Below, piece by piece: positions 15,076-23,735 of a stretch of 64,000 nucleotides of DNA (its first letter is position 1; every line of letters starts with the position of its first letter). The stretch is from the NCBI RefSeq assembly GCF_900111495.1, contig NZ_FOIU01000001.1, positions 868,001-932,000 on the forward strand, given 5' to 3'. The notes under the pieces are model-generated. The model made no database searches. It saw nothing but the letters and a program-made list of their open reading frames with translations, and was not told the DNA's origin. This stretch comes from Chryseobacterium wanjuense. GTDB lineage: Bacteria; Bacteroidota; Bacteroidia; Flavobacteriales; Weeksellaceae. The translations under genes and the position numbers were made by a program.

Positions 15076-18000
15076 ATGTTCAAAATATTTATAAAAAGAC
15101 CTGTTTTGGCAACTGTTATTTCCGTCATTATGGTGATAATGGGAGTCATAAGTCTTATAAAACTACCGGTACAGCAATTTCCGGACATTGCACCGCCTTC
15201 TGTAATGGTCAGTGCCCTATATCCTGGAGCCAATGCAGAAACGGTTCTCCGTTCAGTTGCTCCGTCGTTGGAAGAATCTATCAATGGGGTAGAGGATATG
15301 ACGTATATGAGCTCTACTGCAAGTAATGACGGGACGCTATCAATCTCTGTTTATTTTAAACTCGGAACAGATCCCGATCAAGCGGCGATTAATGTACAAA
15401 ACCGTGTCTCACAGGCGTTGAGTCGTTTGCCGGCTGAAGTGGTTCAACAGGGAATCACCACTTCAAAACAGCACGTAACTTTTATGATGGGGATCGGTTT
15501 ATACACCGAAGATGAATCTAAATACGACCAGACTTTCGTAGGAAATTACGCGGAAATTAATATTCTTCCAGAACTTAAACGTATTCCGGGTGTCGGTTCT
15601 GCAAGTTTGTATGGCGGACAAAAAGATTACTCAATGAGAGTTTGGTTAAATCCTTCCAAGATGAGTAGTTACAAAGTGTCGACAAGCGAAGTGATGAAGG
15701 CGATTCAGGATAAAAGTCTTGAAGCTGCACCGGGAAAATTTGGACAGCACAGTAAAGAGGTTTTCGAATATGTGATTAAATATAAAGGAAAATTGACAAA
15801 ACCTGACCAATATGAAAATATTGTCATAAGATCAAATTCAGATGGGTCTGTCCTTCGTTTGAAAGATGTCGCTAAAGTAGAATTGGGCTCTTTTTCCTAT
15901 AATAGTTTAACACGATTAAGTGGTAAAAAAGGAGTTGTTCTTGGTATTTTACAATTGTCGGGAGCCAATTCAAACGAGACACAGATTGCCATAAAAGAAG
16001 CGATGGACAAAGCTTCGAAAAGTTTTCCGAAAGGGATTAAGCACGAGATTTTCTTTAGTACAAAAAGAGCTTTAGACCAATCCATCGACCAGGTAAAAAG
16101 TACTTTGATCGAAGCTTTTATCCTGGTGTTTATTGTTGTGTATCTGTTTTTGCAGGATTTCAGGTCAACGTTGATTCCGGCGATTGCCGTACCTGTTGCG
16201 CTTTTAGGAACGTTTTTCTTTATGCAGCTGTTCGGTTTTTCCATTAATTTATTAACCTTATTTGCTCTGATTTTAGCTATCGGAATTGTTGTGGATGATG
16301 CCATTGTCGTCGTCGAAGCCGTTCACGCTAAAATGGAACACGAAAATTTGAAACCTAAAAAAGCGACACACGCAGCAATGCATGAGATTTCAGGAGCAAT
16401 CATCTCGATTACTTTGGTGATGGCTGCTGTTTTCCTCCCGGTTGGTTCTATGGAAGGATCTACAGGTCTTTTCTATCGTCAGTTTGCCTTTACAATGGCG
16501 ATTGCGATTGTCATTTCAGCCATTAATGCATTAACATTAAGTCCTGCATTGGCGGCTTTGTTTTTAAAAGGTGTTCATCCTGTTCAGAATGAAGAACATA
16601 AAGCTCTTGCCAAAAAGAGTTTTAAAGAAAAATTCTTTATCGGATTTAACAGCAGTTTTAATGCTCTGACCAAACGTTATGTAGGCGGATTGAAGTTTTT
16701 AATTCGTCATAAATGGTTAAGTTTAGGAGGTTTAGCTTTGATCTCATTAGCCACTGTTTTAATGGTAAGATCAATACCTTCCGGATTTATTCCTACAGAG
16801 GATCAGAATTTTGTTGCCATTGCAGTCAATACACCATCTGGAACTACATTAGATGGTACCCAAAAAGTGATGAAAGTTGCCGAAACAAAAATGAAAGCCT
16901 TGGAAGCCACCCGATTTGTAACGGCTATTTCAGGGTTCGATGCTCTTACCAACTCAATGAGCCCCTCAAAAGGGATTATTTATGTTCAATTAAAAGCGAA
17001 TAAAGAACGTGGTGATTTCAAAAACATCGATAAATTGATGGATGAGATCCGCAGTCAACTGGGAACAATCAACGGCGGAAATTTCTTTGTTTTCAGTTTT
17101 CCGACGGTTCCGGGTTTCAGTAACGTGGAAGCATTAGATATCGTTTTACAGGACAAAAGTGGAGGAAATCTGGATAAATTTAGCGGTATTTCTCAGGAGT
17201 TTATTAAAGAATTAATCAAACGCCCTGAAATTGAAGTCGCATTTACAAGTTTCAATGCAGATTACCCTCAGTTACAACTGGATATTGACGACGATAAAGC
17301 AGACCAGTTGGGCGTAAGTGTAAAAGATATTCTGGAAACAATGCAGGTTTATTTTGGAAGTGCACAGGCTTCAGATTTCAACCGTTTCGGTAAATATTAC
17401 AGAGTGGTTGTCCAGGCCGATGTTCAGGACCGAGCCGATCCATCTGCAATCGATCGGGTTTTTGTGAAAAACAAAAATGGAGAGATGGTTCCGATTAATA
17501 CTTTAGTGAAATTAAGCAGGATATATGGTTCCGAAACCGTTTCAAGATACAATATGTTTAATTCAATTTCTGTCAATGCGATTCCGAAAGCGGGTTACAG
17601 CTCCGGTGCAGCTATTAATGCAGTGAAGGAAGTTGTGGAGAAACAATTACCAACAGGTTACAGCTACGAATTTTCGGGTCAGACAAGAGAAGAAATTGCT
17701 TCCGGCGGACAATCGACCATTATTTTTATTCTGTGTATGGTGTTTGTGTATTTCCTTTTGGCAGCACAATATGAAAGCTATATTCTTCCTTTAGCGGTAA
17801 TGCTTTCCATTCCTGTAGGTGTTTTTGGAGTATTTGCAGCGATTGGTTTAACAGGAATTGCCAACAGCATTTACATTCAGGTTGCGTTGGTGATGTTGAT
17901 TGGATTATTGGCTAAAAATGCTATTCTGATTGTGGAATTTGCCGTACAGAAAAGAAAAGCAGGAAAATCTTTAACTGAAGCCGCGATCGAAGCCGCAAAA

Positions 18001-18258
18001 CTAAGACTTAGACCGATTATTATGACTTCACTGGCTTTTGTTGTGGGTTTAATTCCCATGATGTATGCGACAGGTCCATCGGCTCAGGGGAACCATTCCA
18101 TCAGTATTGGAGCTGCTGGGGGAATGATTTCGGGAGTAGTTTTAGGATTGTTGATTATTCCTGTGTTATTTGTTGTTTTCCGTTTTTTACAGGAAAAATT
18201 ATCTCAAAATTCTCAGGAAGATGAATATGATGATGTTGTTGAAGAACCTGTTAAATAA
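15076..18258 (+). CDS. RND multidrug efflux permease (AcrB/MexB, HAE1)
   Basis: A 1060-residue proton-driven inner-membrane transporter, the full length for the hydrophobe/amphiphile exporter class. The N-terminus FIKRPVLATVISVIMVIMG is diagnostic. The transmembrane-4 proton relay IGIVVDDAIVVVEAV is near residue 405, and the transmembrane-10 lysine lies in GLLAKNAILIVEFA near 940. Two large periplasmic loops flank it as expected. It works with the adaptor upstream and the outer-membrane channel downstream. The C-terminus is acidic (EDEYDDVVEEP). Substrates are unknown; the neighbouring stress genes suggest electrophilic or aromatic compounds. Confidence 0.95.
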   Translation: MFKIFIKRPVLATVISVIMVIMGVISLIKLPVQQFPDIAPPSVMVSALYPGANAETVLRSVAPSLEESINGVEDMTYMSSTASNDGTLSISVYFKLGTDPDQAAINVQNRVSQALSRLPAEVVQQGITTSKQHVTFMMGIGLYTEDESKYDQTFVGNYAEINILPELKRIPGVGSASLYGGQKDYSMRVWLNPSKMSSYKVSTSEVMKAIQDKSLEAAPGKFGQHSKEVFEYVIKYKGKLTKPDQYENIVIRSNSDGSVLRLKDVAKVELGSFSYNSLTRLSGKKGVVLGILQLSGANSNETQIAIKEAMDKASKSFPKGIKHEIFFSTKRALDQSIDQVKSTLIEAFILVFIVVYLFLQDFRSTLIPAIAVPVALLGTFFFMQLFGFSINLLTLFALILAIGIVVDDAIVVVEAVHAKMEHENLKPKKATHAAMHEISGAIISITLVMAAVFLPVGSMEGSTGLFYRQFAFTMAIAIVISAINALTLSPALAALFLKGVHPVQNEEHKALAKKSFKEKFFIGFNSSFNALTKRYVGGLKFLIRHKWLSLGGLALISLATVLMVRSIPSGFIPTEDQNFVAIAVNTPSGTTLDGTQKVMKVAETKMKALEATRFVTAISGFDALTNSMSPSKGIIYVQLKANKERGDFKNIDKLMDEIRSQLGTINGGNFFVFSFPTVPGFSNVEALDIVLQDKSGGNLDKFSGISQEFIKELIKRPEIEVAFTSFNADYPQLQLDIDDDKADQLGVSVKDILETMQVYFGSAQASDFNRFGKYYRVVVQADVQDRADPSAIDRVFVKNKNGEMVPINTLVKLSRIYGSETVSRYNMFNSISVNAIPKAGYSSGAAINAVKEVVEKQLPTGYSYEFSGQTREEIASGGQSTIIFILCMVFVYFLLAAQYESYILPLAVMLSIPVGVFGVFAAIGLTGIANSIYIQVALVMLIGLLAKNAILIVEFAVQKRKAGKSLTEAAIEAAKLRLRPIIMTSLAFVVGLIPMMYATGPSAQGNHSISIGAAGGMISGVVLGLLIIPVLFVVFRFLQEKLSQNSQEDEYDDVVEEPVK

Positions 18259-18264
18259 AATAAT

Positions 18265-19674
18265 ATGAAACGATTTAATTTAATTATAATATTGACAATG
18301 TGTGCATTCCTTGTGGGATGCACCGTTTCAAAAGATATTTCATTGCCTGATGTGGCACCGAACTCATTCAGAACAGATGCTGTTGAGCAAGACTCAGTAA
18401 ATATTGGTTCTGTTCCGTTTAAAGATTTTATTAAAGATGAAACGGTTCAAAATCTGATTGATACCGCTTTGATAAAAAATTATGATATGCAGATTGCTTT
18501 GAAAAATATTGATGCTGCAGAATTATTGTACAAACAGTCTAAGTTAGGCAATTTGCCGGAAGTAAAAGCGATGGTTTCTGCCAGTTCAAACCGACCCTCT
18601 GATAACAGTATGAACGGTTTTACACTAAGCCAGTTTATGGGAACCAATCATATTGAGGATTACAACGCAGGAGTTAGTGTACTTTGGGAAGCTGATATTT
18701 GGGGTAAAATCCGTAACCGAAAAGCGGGTGCATTGGCTAGTTTTTTACAAACTGAGGAAGCAAAAAAGGCAATCCAGACAAGATTAGTAGCGAATATTGC
18801 ACAAGGTTATTATAACCTGTTGATGCTTGATGAGCAGTTGGAGATTGCCAAAAAGAATTTAGAACTTAATGAAAACACATTGAAAATTGTCAATTTACAG
18901 TTTAATTCCGGGCAGGTGACTTCTTTGGCAGTTCAGCAGACTCAGGCTCAAAAACTGAATGCAGAAAAGCTCATTCCAAAACTCGAACAGCAAATTACTT
19001 TACAGGAAAATGCGTTAAGTGTTTTAATCGGAACTTTACCAAAAGCTATAAATAGAAAGAGCAGTTTGGACAGAATGATAATTCCGGAAAATTTAAATAC
19101 AGGTTTTCCATCACAAATGCTAAGCTTCAGACCTGACATTAAAAGTGCAGAATTTGCCTTAAATGTTGCTAATGCAAAAGTCGGAATTGCTACAGCGAAT
19201 TTATATCCGTCGCTGACAATTTCCGCAAGTGGAGGAATCAATTCTTTCAAAGCAAGTAATTGGTTCAATATTCCTGCATCTCTGTTTGGAATGGTTGCGG
19301 GTGGAATTACGCAGCCGATTTTTCAAAGAGGAGAACTGAAGACGAATGTTGAACTGGCAAAAATCGATAGAGAAAAAGTAGTGATTCATTTCCGTCAATC
19401 TGTTCTGAATGCAGTCGGAGAAGTTTCTGATGAATTGGTGAAAATTGAAAAGCTAAAAGAAGAATATTCTATTGCTGAAAAACGAGTTCAGACATTACAA
19501 CAAGCTTCAAAAAATGCAGATCTATTATTTAAAAGTGGGATGGCAAATTACCTAGAAGTCATCACGGCGCAGGGTAATTTGTTACAAGGTGAATTGGATT
19601 TAGTAAACATTAAAACCTTACAATTAAATGCTGTTGTCGGATTATACCGTTCGTTAGGAGGTGGCTGGAAATAA
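18265..19674 (+). CDS. Outer-membrane efflux lipoprotein (TolC/OprM, NodT family)
   Basis: A 469-residue outer-membrane channel subunit. The lipobox LVGC gives lipidation at C19. Two repeated helical/beta halves are visible, with SVLWEADIWGKIRN (first half) and the conserved RPDIKSAEFALNVANAKVG (second half). The start is 6 bp after the permease stop, so the pump is tripartite and complete. A strong terminator follows at 19714. Confidence 0.93.
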   Translation: MKRFNLIIILTMCAFLVGCTVSKDISLPDVAPNSFRTDAVEQDSVNIGSVPFKDFIKDETVQNLIDTALIKNYDMQIALKNIDAAELLYKQSKLGNLPEVKAMVSASSNRPSDNSMNGFTLSQFMGTNHIEDYNAGVSVLWEADIWGKIRNRKAGALASFLQTEEAKKAIQTRLVANIAQGYYNLLMLDEQLEIAKKNLELNENTLKIVNLQFNSGQVTSLAVQQTQAQKLNAEKLIPKLEQQITLQENALSVLIGTLPKAINRKSSLDRMIIPENLNTGFPSQMLSFRPDIKSAEFALNVANAKVGIATANLYPSLTISASGGINSFKASNWFNIPASLFGMVAGGITQPIFQRGELKTNVELAKIDREKVVIHFRQSVLNAVGEVSDELVKIEKLKEEYSIAEKRVQTLQQASKNADLLFKSGMANYLEVITAQGNLLQGELDLVNIKTLQLNAVVGLYRSLGGGWK

Positions 19675-19713
19675 TTTTCGACTTAGCCTGGAGTATTGAT
19701 TGATATTTTACAC

Positions 19714-19749
19714 AAAAGCCTTTCAAATCTGAAAGGCTTTTACTTTTTT
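19714..19749. terminator. Bidirectional terminator after the efflux operon
   Basis: AAAAGCCTTTCA pairs with TGAAAGGCTTTT (4-nt loop), then a T-run on the plus strand; A-rich flank on the other side lets it serve the convergent deaminase gene too. Confidence 0.85.
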
Positions 19750-19758
19750 TTATTAAAA

Positions 19759-20226
19759 TTATTTTTGCTTCGAAAGATATTCTGTAAATTTTTCATTCAA
19801 AATCTCACATTCATTCTGCAAAATTCCCGATTCAATTTCAGGCTTATTGCCCCATTTCGGAACATTTTCCGTTTCCAGAATTTTAAATTCAGAAGATTGT
19901 CCGCCAACAAAAGGAACTGAAACTCCAAAAACCAATTTTGCAATTTTATGATGTCTGATGAGATACGAACACATAATGCAAGGTTCGTGCGTTGAATACA
20001 TCACAGATTTATCCAAAATCTCTCGGTAACCATTTTTCAAAGCATCTTTCACAGCTAAAATCTCGGCGTGCTGTGTAATATCTCCGCTGGATTTTCCGGA
20101 TTCGATTCCTCTGCCGATAATTTTATCTTCAAAAACCAATACAGAACCAACCGGCGGATTTCCTTTTTCCAAAGCCTGTTTTGCAAGTTCGATGCATTCA
20201 AGCATATATTGATTATAATTGTTCAT
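19759..20226 (-). CDS. Nucleoside/cytidine deaminase family protein
   Basis: A 155-residue zinc deaminase of the CDA fold. The zinc site is complete: H53-A-E55 with the catalytic glutamate, and P82-C83-x2-C86 (EPCIMC). The C-terminal half lacks the TadA tRNA-binding residues I would expect, and the chain continues with VPFVGGQSSEFKIL, more like guanine or other free-base/nucleoside deaminases. The exact substrate is open. It is 13 bp downstream of the AraC gene on the same strand, so it probably shares that transcript. Confidence 0.82.
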   Translation of the reverse strand: MNNYNQYMLECIELAKQALEKGNPPVGSVLVFEDKIIGRGIESGKSSGDITQHAEILAVKDALKNGYREILDKSVMYSTHEPCIMCSYLIRHHKIAKLVFGVSVPFVGGQSSEFKILETENVPKWGNKPEIESGILQNECEILNEKFTEYLSKQK

Positions 20227-20239
20227 TTTTTAATTTAAT

Positions 20240-21124
20240 TTAAGATTCTGCACCTCTGTTAAAACCAATGGTATTCCTGTAAATCTGAGGTGAAATATCC
20301 GTTTTATTCTTAAAAAGCCGACTGAAATAATATTCATCCTCATATCCCAATTCATAGGCAATTTCTTTAATCGTTTTGTCCGTAAGATATAATTCCCTTT
20401 TGGCTTCGACGATAATCCGTTCGGTAATCAAATCAGAAAGCGTCTTATTGAAATGATTTTTTGTAATTCTGGCCAAAGAAGCCGGAGTCTGATTCAGTAA
20501 ATCCGCATAATCACTGGCTGAATGTTTGGTTCGGAAATGATCCTCAATCGCATTTTTCAGATTCTGAATGATAAATTGTTGCTTGATATTGACTGTTTCA
20601 GAATTTTGAATTGTTTGCTGTTCGAGTTTAATTCTTGTAGCAGTAACCAATAAAATTTTTAAATAAGAAATCAAAACTTCATCCTTTCTGAAAGCATCAT
20701 TTTTAAGTTCATTGGTGATTCCGTTAATCAAATTCAAGATAGAGTTTTTACTGAATTCATTTAAGACAATAAATGGCTGTTGATAAACATTATTAAACAA
20801 AATTCCATTGGCTGCAATTTCCTTATGATGCCTGTAAATACAGAAAAAATCGTGGTGAAACTGTATCGAAATTCCCATGATCGGTTTCGCGGACTGTAAC
20901 ATAAAAGGCTGGTAAGGATAAAATGCAAACAGCGTATTTTCCTTGAATGAATAATCACAAAGGTCAACCGTTGCAGTACCTTCTCCCGAAGTAATCAGGA
21001 TTAATGTAAAATAATTGTTCCGCTGAATATGGTCAAAATAACTGTTGTTATCAAACTCAAAAAGCTTGAAAGCCAGATTCCCGTTTTGCTCATTCACGAG
21101 CGTATAGACAGATTGTGATAACAT
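20240..21124 (-). CDS. AraC family transcriptional regulator
   Basis: A 294-residue regulator with a cupin-like N-terminal sensor (about 1-165) and a C-terminal double helix-turn-helix. The latter has SASDYADLLNQTPASLARIT and IKEIAYELGYEDEYYFSRLF, ending DISPQIYRNTIGF. Two neighbouring promoters on the same strand, for the DsrE gene and the second Old Yellow Enzyme gene, carry the TCCATT 21-bp repeat. It is a good candidate to bind this repeat, which also precedes the other AraC gene at 9478. No such repeat is seen before its own start; read-through from the DsrE gene is likely. Confidence 0.87.
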   Translation of the reverse strand: MLSQSVYTLVNEQNGNLAFKLFEFDNNSYFDHIQRNNYFTLILITSGEGTATVDLCDYSFKENTLFAFYPYQPFMLQSAKPIMGISIQFHHDFFCIYRHHKEIAANGILFNNVYQQPFIVLNEFSKNSILNLINGITNELKNDAFRKDEVLISYLKILLVTATRIKLEQQTIQNSETVNIKQQFIIQNLKNAIEDHFRTKHSASDYADLLNQTPASLARITKNHFNKTLSDLITERIIVEAKRELYLTDKTIKEIAYELGYEDEYYFSRLFKNKTDISPQIYRNTIGFNRGAES

Positions 21125-21154
21125 TGTACCTGCAATTTAATTATTATTTTTAAA

Positions 21155-21191
21155 CCAAAACTGCCCTCCGAAAAATTTCAAAGGGCAGTTT
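21155..21191 (-). terminator. Hairpin between DsrE and AraC genes
   Basis: AACTGCCCT pairs with AGGGCAGTT; on the minus strand the flank is TTTGGTTT. It probably attenuates rather than stops transcription into the AraC gene 31 bp away. Confidence 0.6.
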
Positions 21192-21201
21192 CAAAACAAG
21201 A

Positions 21202-21567
21202 TTAGAAAATCAAAATATCGTAACCGTCATTTCTCAAGTTAATGAAACTTGGCAGACCAGGAGTTCCCGGAACTTCGTTTTCGTTCAATAACTCATAGCC
21301 TGAAACTTCCGTTCCAAATACCGCAACACAACCTTTCGAAAGACCGTGAACATAATCCTTTACTTCATTGTAAAGCCCATGTACCGGATGGTCTGCTTTT
21401 TCCAATTGTTCCGGCCATCTGATTCCTGTTCCCTGAAAAATGATTTTAACATCTTCACCTGCGTGCTTGAATTCGTAAGCCGAAGCTAAAGCGTTAAACA
21501 CTCTTCCCAATGCCTCTTCCGAACCACTTTTAGGATCAGAAAGAATAATAATTGCTGTTTTTTTCAT
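21202..21567 (-). CDS. DsrE/YchN family protein
   Basis: A 121-residue protein of the DsrE-like sulfur-relay fold: AIIILSDPKSGSEEALGRVF at the N-terminus, EDVKIIFQGTGIRWPE in the middle, and KGCVAVFGTEVSGYEL with the cysteine often used to carry sulfur. The start at 21567 is preferred. A longer frame reaching 21636 would put the start codon upstream of the -7 element and inside the operator. It is controlled by the TCCATT repeat and so belongs with the second Old Yellow Enzyme. Function in sulfur transfer is inferred from the fold only. Confidence 0.78.
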   Translation of the reverse strand: MKKTAIIILSDPKSGSEEALGRVFNALASAYEFKHAGEDVKIIFQGTGIRWPEQLEKADHPVHGLYNEVKDYVHGLSKGCVAVFGTEVSGYELLNENEVPGTPGLPSFINLRNDGYDILIF

Positions 21568-21591
21568 TGTATAAAAATTTAATTTACACTG

Positions 21592-21647
21592 CAAAGATGT
21601 AGGAATATAGCCCGCTAAAGAATGGATGATTTTCACTTTGTAATGGA
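21592..21647 (-). promoter_or_regulatory. TCCATT 21-bp direct-repeat operator and promoter (2 of 3)
   Basis: AATGGA on the plus strand at 21621-21626 and 21642-21647, i.e. TCCATT twice on the minus strand. TTTG (plus-strand CAAAG at 21592) lies 31 bp after the start of the second repeat, exactly as before the gene at 22869. Both promoters read CTTTGCA. Confidence 0.6.
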
Positions 21648-21723
21648 GATTTTTTTAAAATAATTTCATTAATTATTTTAGCATAAATAATTTTAAAACT
21701 CACCAATACTTATTGATAAAACC

Positions 21724-21752
21724 AAAGCGAACTCTCATGAAAAGTTCGCTTT
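21724..21752. terminator. Terminator after second Old Yellow Enzyme gene
   Basis: AAAGCGAACT pairs with AGTTCGCTTT around a 9-nt loop; 31 bp past the stop of the minus-strand gene at 21784. Confidence 0.65.
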
Positions 21753-21783
21753 ATTTGATTGCTAATTAAGAAATTTAAATTTG

Positions 21784-22869
21784 TTATGACCCAGGCTTTA
21801 CAAAAGTTTGCCAGCCTCTCATCGTTTCGATAAAACGTTCACTCAGCCCGCCTTCACGAAGAAAATCTGCCGTTACGGGCAATTTTGGGCTATCATACAT
21901 AGGATTTGCTTTTACCTGAAGCGGAAAATCCCGTTGAAGAATTCCGGCTCTTGCAATTAAGACAAAATCGCATCCTTCATCTAATAATTCTCCGGCTCGT
22001 TGTGCACTCATTATTTTCCCGGCAGCACCCAAACGAACACCTTTTCTTGGAAGTTCTGTAAAAACGCTCAACATCGTTTTTCCCTGAAAAGCTCCTTCCC
22101 TTACAAGCTGAGCCGAATCCCAAAGTGCCAAATCCAGATAATCAATCAATTCCTTATCAAAAATTTTGGCAGTAATTTCACGTAATTCTTCCAAACGCAA
22201 TCCATATCGCTCAATCGACAAACGCCAACCGATTTGAAAATTGTTTCCACAAGCTTTTCGAATTCCTTCAATCACTTCAATCGTAAAACGAGCACGATTT
22301 TCTACACTTCCTCCATATTTATCTTTCCTGTCGTTAAGGTTTGGTGAAAGAAATTCAGACAGTATCCAACCAAAAGCACCGTGAACAGAAACTCCGTCAA
22401 ATCCGGCCAATTGCGCTCTTTTTGCCGCTTCAATAAAACTATCACGGATTCTTTCTACTTCTTCCGTTGAAATGGCTTTGATATCTTTTAATGTTTTGCT
22501 TGATGCAGGAGCGGGAATTCCGCCTAAAGATGGCACGGCTCTGTGTCCAGCGTGATGCAATTGTACCGCAGACAATGCACCTCCTTCACGAATTGCTGTG
22601 GCCATCTTCGTTAATCCCGGCAAATGTTTATCGCTGTGGATGCCCAACTGACGTTCAAATGCAATCGCTCCGGCTTCTACTGTTGAAGCACTGGTTTGAA
22701 TCAAACCATAACCGCTTTGTGCCAATTGTTCCATCCAGAATTGATCGTATTTTGATGCAGTACCGTCGAAATCACTTTGCTGGCTGGTCAATGGAGCCAT
22801 CATAAAACGATTTCTCATGACGGGGCCGTGAAGAAAAGTAAGGGGTTTAAATAAATCAGAAACAGACAT
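21784..22869 (-). CDS. Old Yellow Enzyme family NADH:flavin oxidoreductase (paralogue)
   Basis: A 361-residue FMN ene-reductase closely similar along its whole length to the protein at 12093-13181, sharing the start MSVSDLFKPLT and the QLHHAGHR, HGAFGWILSEF and KYGGS-ENRAR motifs. The two are recent paralogues or the result of duplication with divergence. This copy stands alone with its own terminator. It is controlled by the TCCATT repeat rather than GAACTT, so the same enzymatic activity appears to be wired to two regulators. Confidence 0.91.
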   Translation of the reverse strand: MSVSDLFKPLTFLHGPVMRNRFMMAPLTSQQSDFDGTASKYDQFWMEQLAQSGYGLIQTSASTVEAGAIAFERQLGIHSDKHLPGLTKMATAIREGGALSAVQLHHAGHRAVPSLGGIPAPASSKTLKDIKAISTEEVERIRDSFIEAAKRAQLAGFDGVSVHGAFGWILSEFLSPNLNDRKDKYGGSVENRARFTIEVIEGIRKACGNNFQIGWRLSIERYGLRLEELREITAKIFDKELIDYLDLALWDSAQLVREGAFQGKTMLSVFTELPRKGVRLGAAGKIMSAQRAGELLDEGCDFVLIARAGILQRDFPLQVKANPMYDSPKLPVTADFLREGGLSERFIETMRGWQTFVKPGS

Positions 22870-22914
22870 TATGTTTAAATTTTATGTTTTTATTTAGATA
22901 AGTTTTGTCTGTTT

Positions 22915-22971
22915 GCAAAGTTGGTTTTTCAGGCAGTTAGTAAAAATGGATGTTTTTAATTATATAATGGA
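22915..22971 (-). promoter_or_regulatory. TCCATT 21-bp direct-repeat operator and promoter (3 of 3)
   Basis: Plus-strand AATGGA at 22945-22950 and 22966-22971. On the minus strand ATCCATT is repeated 21 bp apart, then CAACTTTG at the -7 position. Spacing to TTTG equals that of the DsrE promoter. Confidence 0.6.
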
Positions 22972-23047
22972 TATTTTTATAAAGAGTTTTAGGTATCATT
23001 ATATTTTATTCCACAAAATTATTTAAGATCCATTTTAATATTTTTAA

Positions 23048-23180
23048 AGGTGACGATATACATGAATGTGCAGATCATATTTTTATAAAAATGTCGATTC
23101 TGCCACTCAATTAAACTAGATATGTTATAAAACAAATAATATTTATTTTTTTTGTTCGGTACATCCAAATATAGTTGCCT
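23048..23180. repeat. MITE-like element, left copy
   Basis: About 133 bp with imperfect terminal inverted repeats (AGGTGACGATATACATGAAT at the left, AGGCAACTATATTTGGATGT read inward from the right). The interior shares blocks with 25752-25897: GATCATATTT, CTGCCACTC, ACTAGATATGTTATAAAA. No ORF inside. The flanks 22972-23047 and 23181-23471 hold nothing recognisable. Confidence 0.55.
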
Positions 23181-23471
23181 AATTTTTGTCACATTCTATT
23201 GAAAGAATCACAAAATGGAATTGTATCTAAATGAAATTTGATAAACGGAAATTTAAACATACAGGAATGAGAACCCTGGTTTCCTAAAACAACATGTATC
23301 TGCTCTAGCATTATTCTTTGTATTACACTCATTTAATTTTTTTGAACATTAGTTTCCGCAGTTAAGCACGGGGTGTTCGACATATAACGCTTTAATTCAT
23401 TAAATAAGTTAATAAGCTAAAGCTTTTTTTAAGTGCTTTTATGAATAAAATATATAAGAAAAAAAAATTAA

Positions 23472-23510
23472 AACAATTTTATACCGATCGGTATAAAATT
23501 GTTAACTTTG
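23472..23510 (+). promoter_or_regulatory. TetR-type operator palindrome with promoter
   Basis: Positions 23472-23503 form a perfect 32-bp palindrome centred on TACCGATCGGTA. It is followed immediately by TAACTTTG (23503-23510), a textbook -7 element. The resulting transcript would start about 220 bp before the thiolase gene; only a 34-codon frame (23554-23658) lies in between. No TetR gene is adjacent. Confidence 0.7.
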
Positions 23511-23697
23511 TGATATTAAATATAGTCAACATGCATATTAAGTATATTTTTAAATGAAGAATGAAAATAATGTCAAGATTATTGAGATATACTTTTTGGT
23601 GTGTATTCAATTCACGTGGAAATATTTTGAGAAAAATTTTTCATCAGTGATTGTTTAATTGATTATTTCGAGATTTAGTAAAATTTTTTTAACCAAT

Positions 23698-23717
23698 AAT
23701 ATACCGATCGGTATATT
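23698..23717 (+). promoter_or_regulatory. Second TACCGATCGGTA operator
   Basis: A perfect 20-bp palindrome (AATATACCGATCGGTATATT) 18 bp before the thiolase start. Its core is identical to the site at 23481-23494, so one TetR-family protein should bind both. Confidence 0.7.
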
Positions 23718-23735
23718 TTAATATTTTTTTTCAGA

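Noticed and set aside
21568..21636. Longer N-terminus for the DsrE gene
   Set aside because: It would start upstream of the -7 element and inside the TCCATT operator.
23554..23658. 34-codon ORF between the two TetR palindromes
   Set aside because: No ribosome-binding context or protein-like pattern; better seen as leader sequence.
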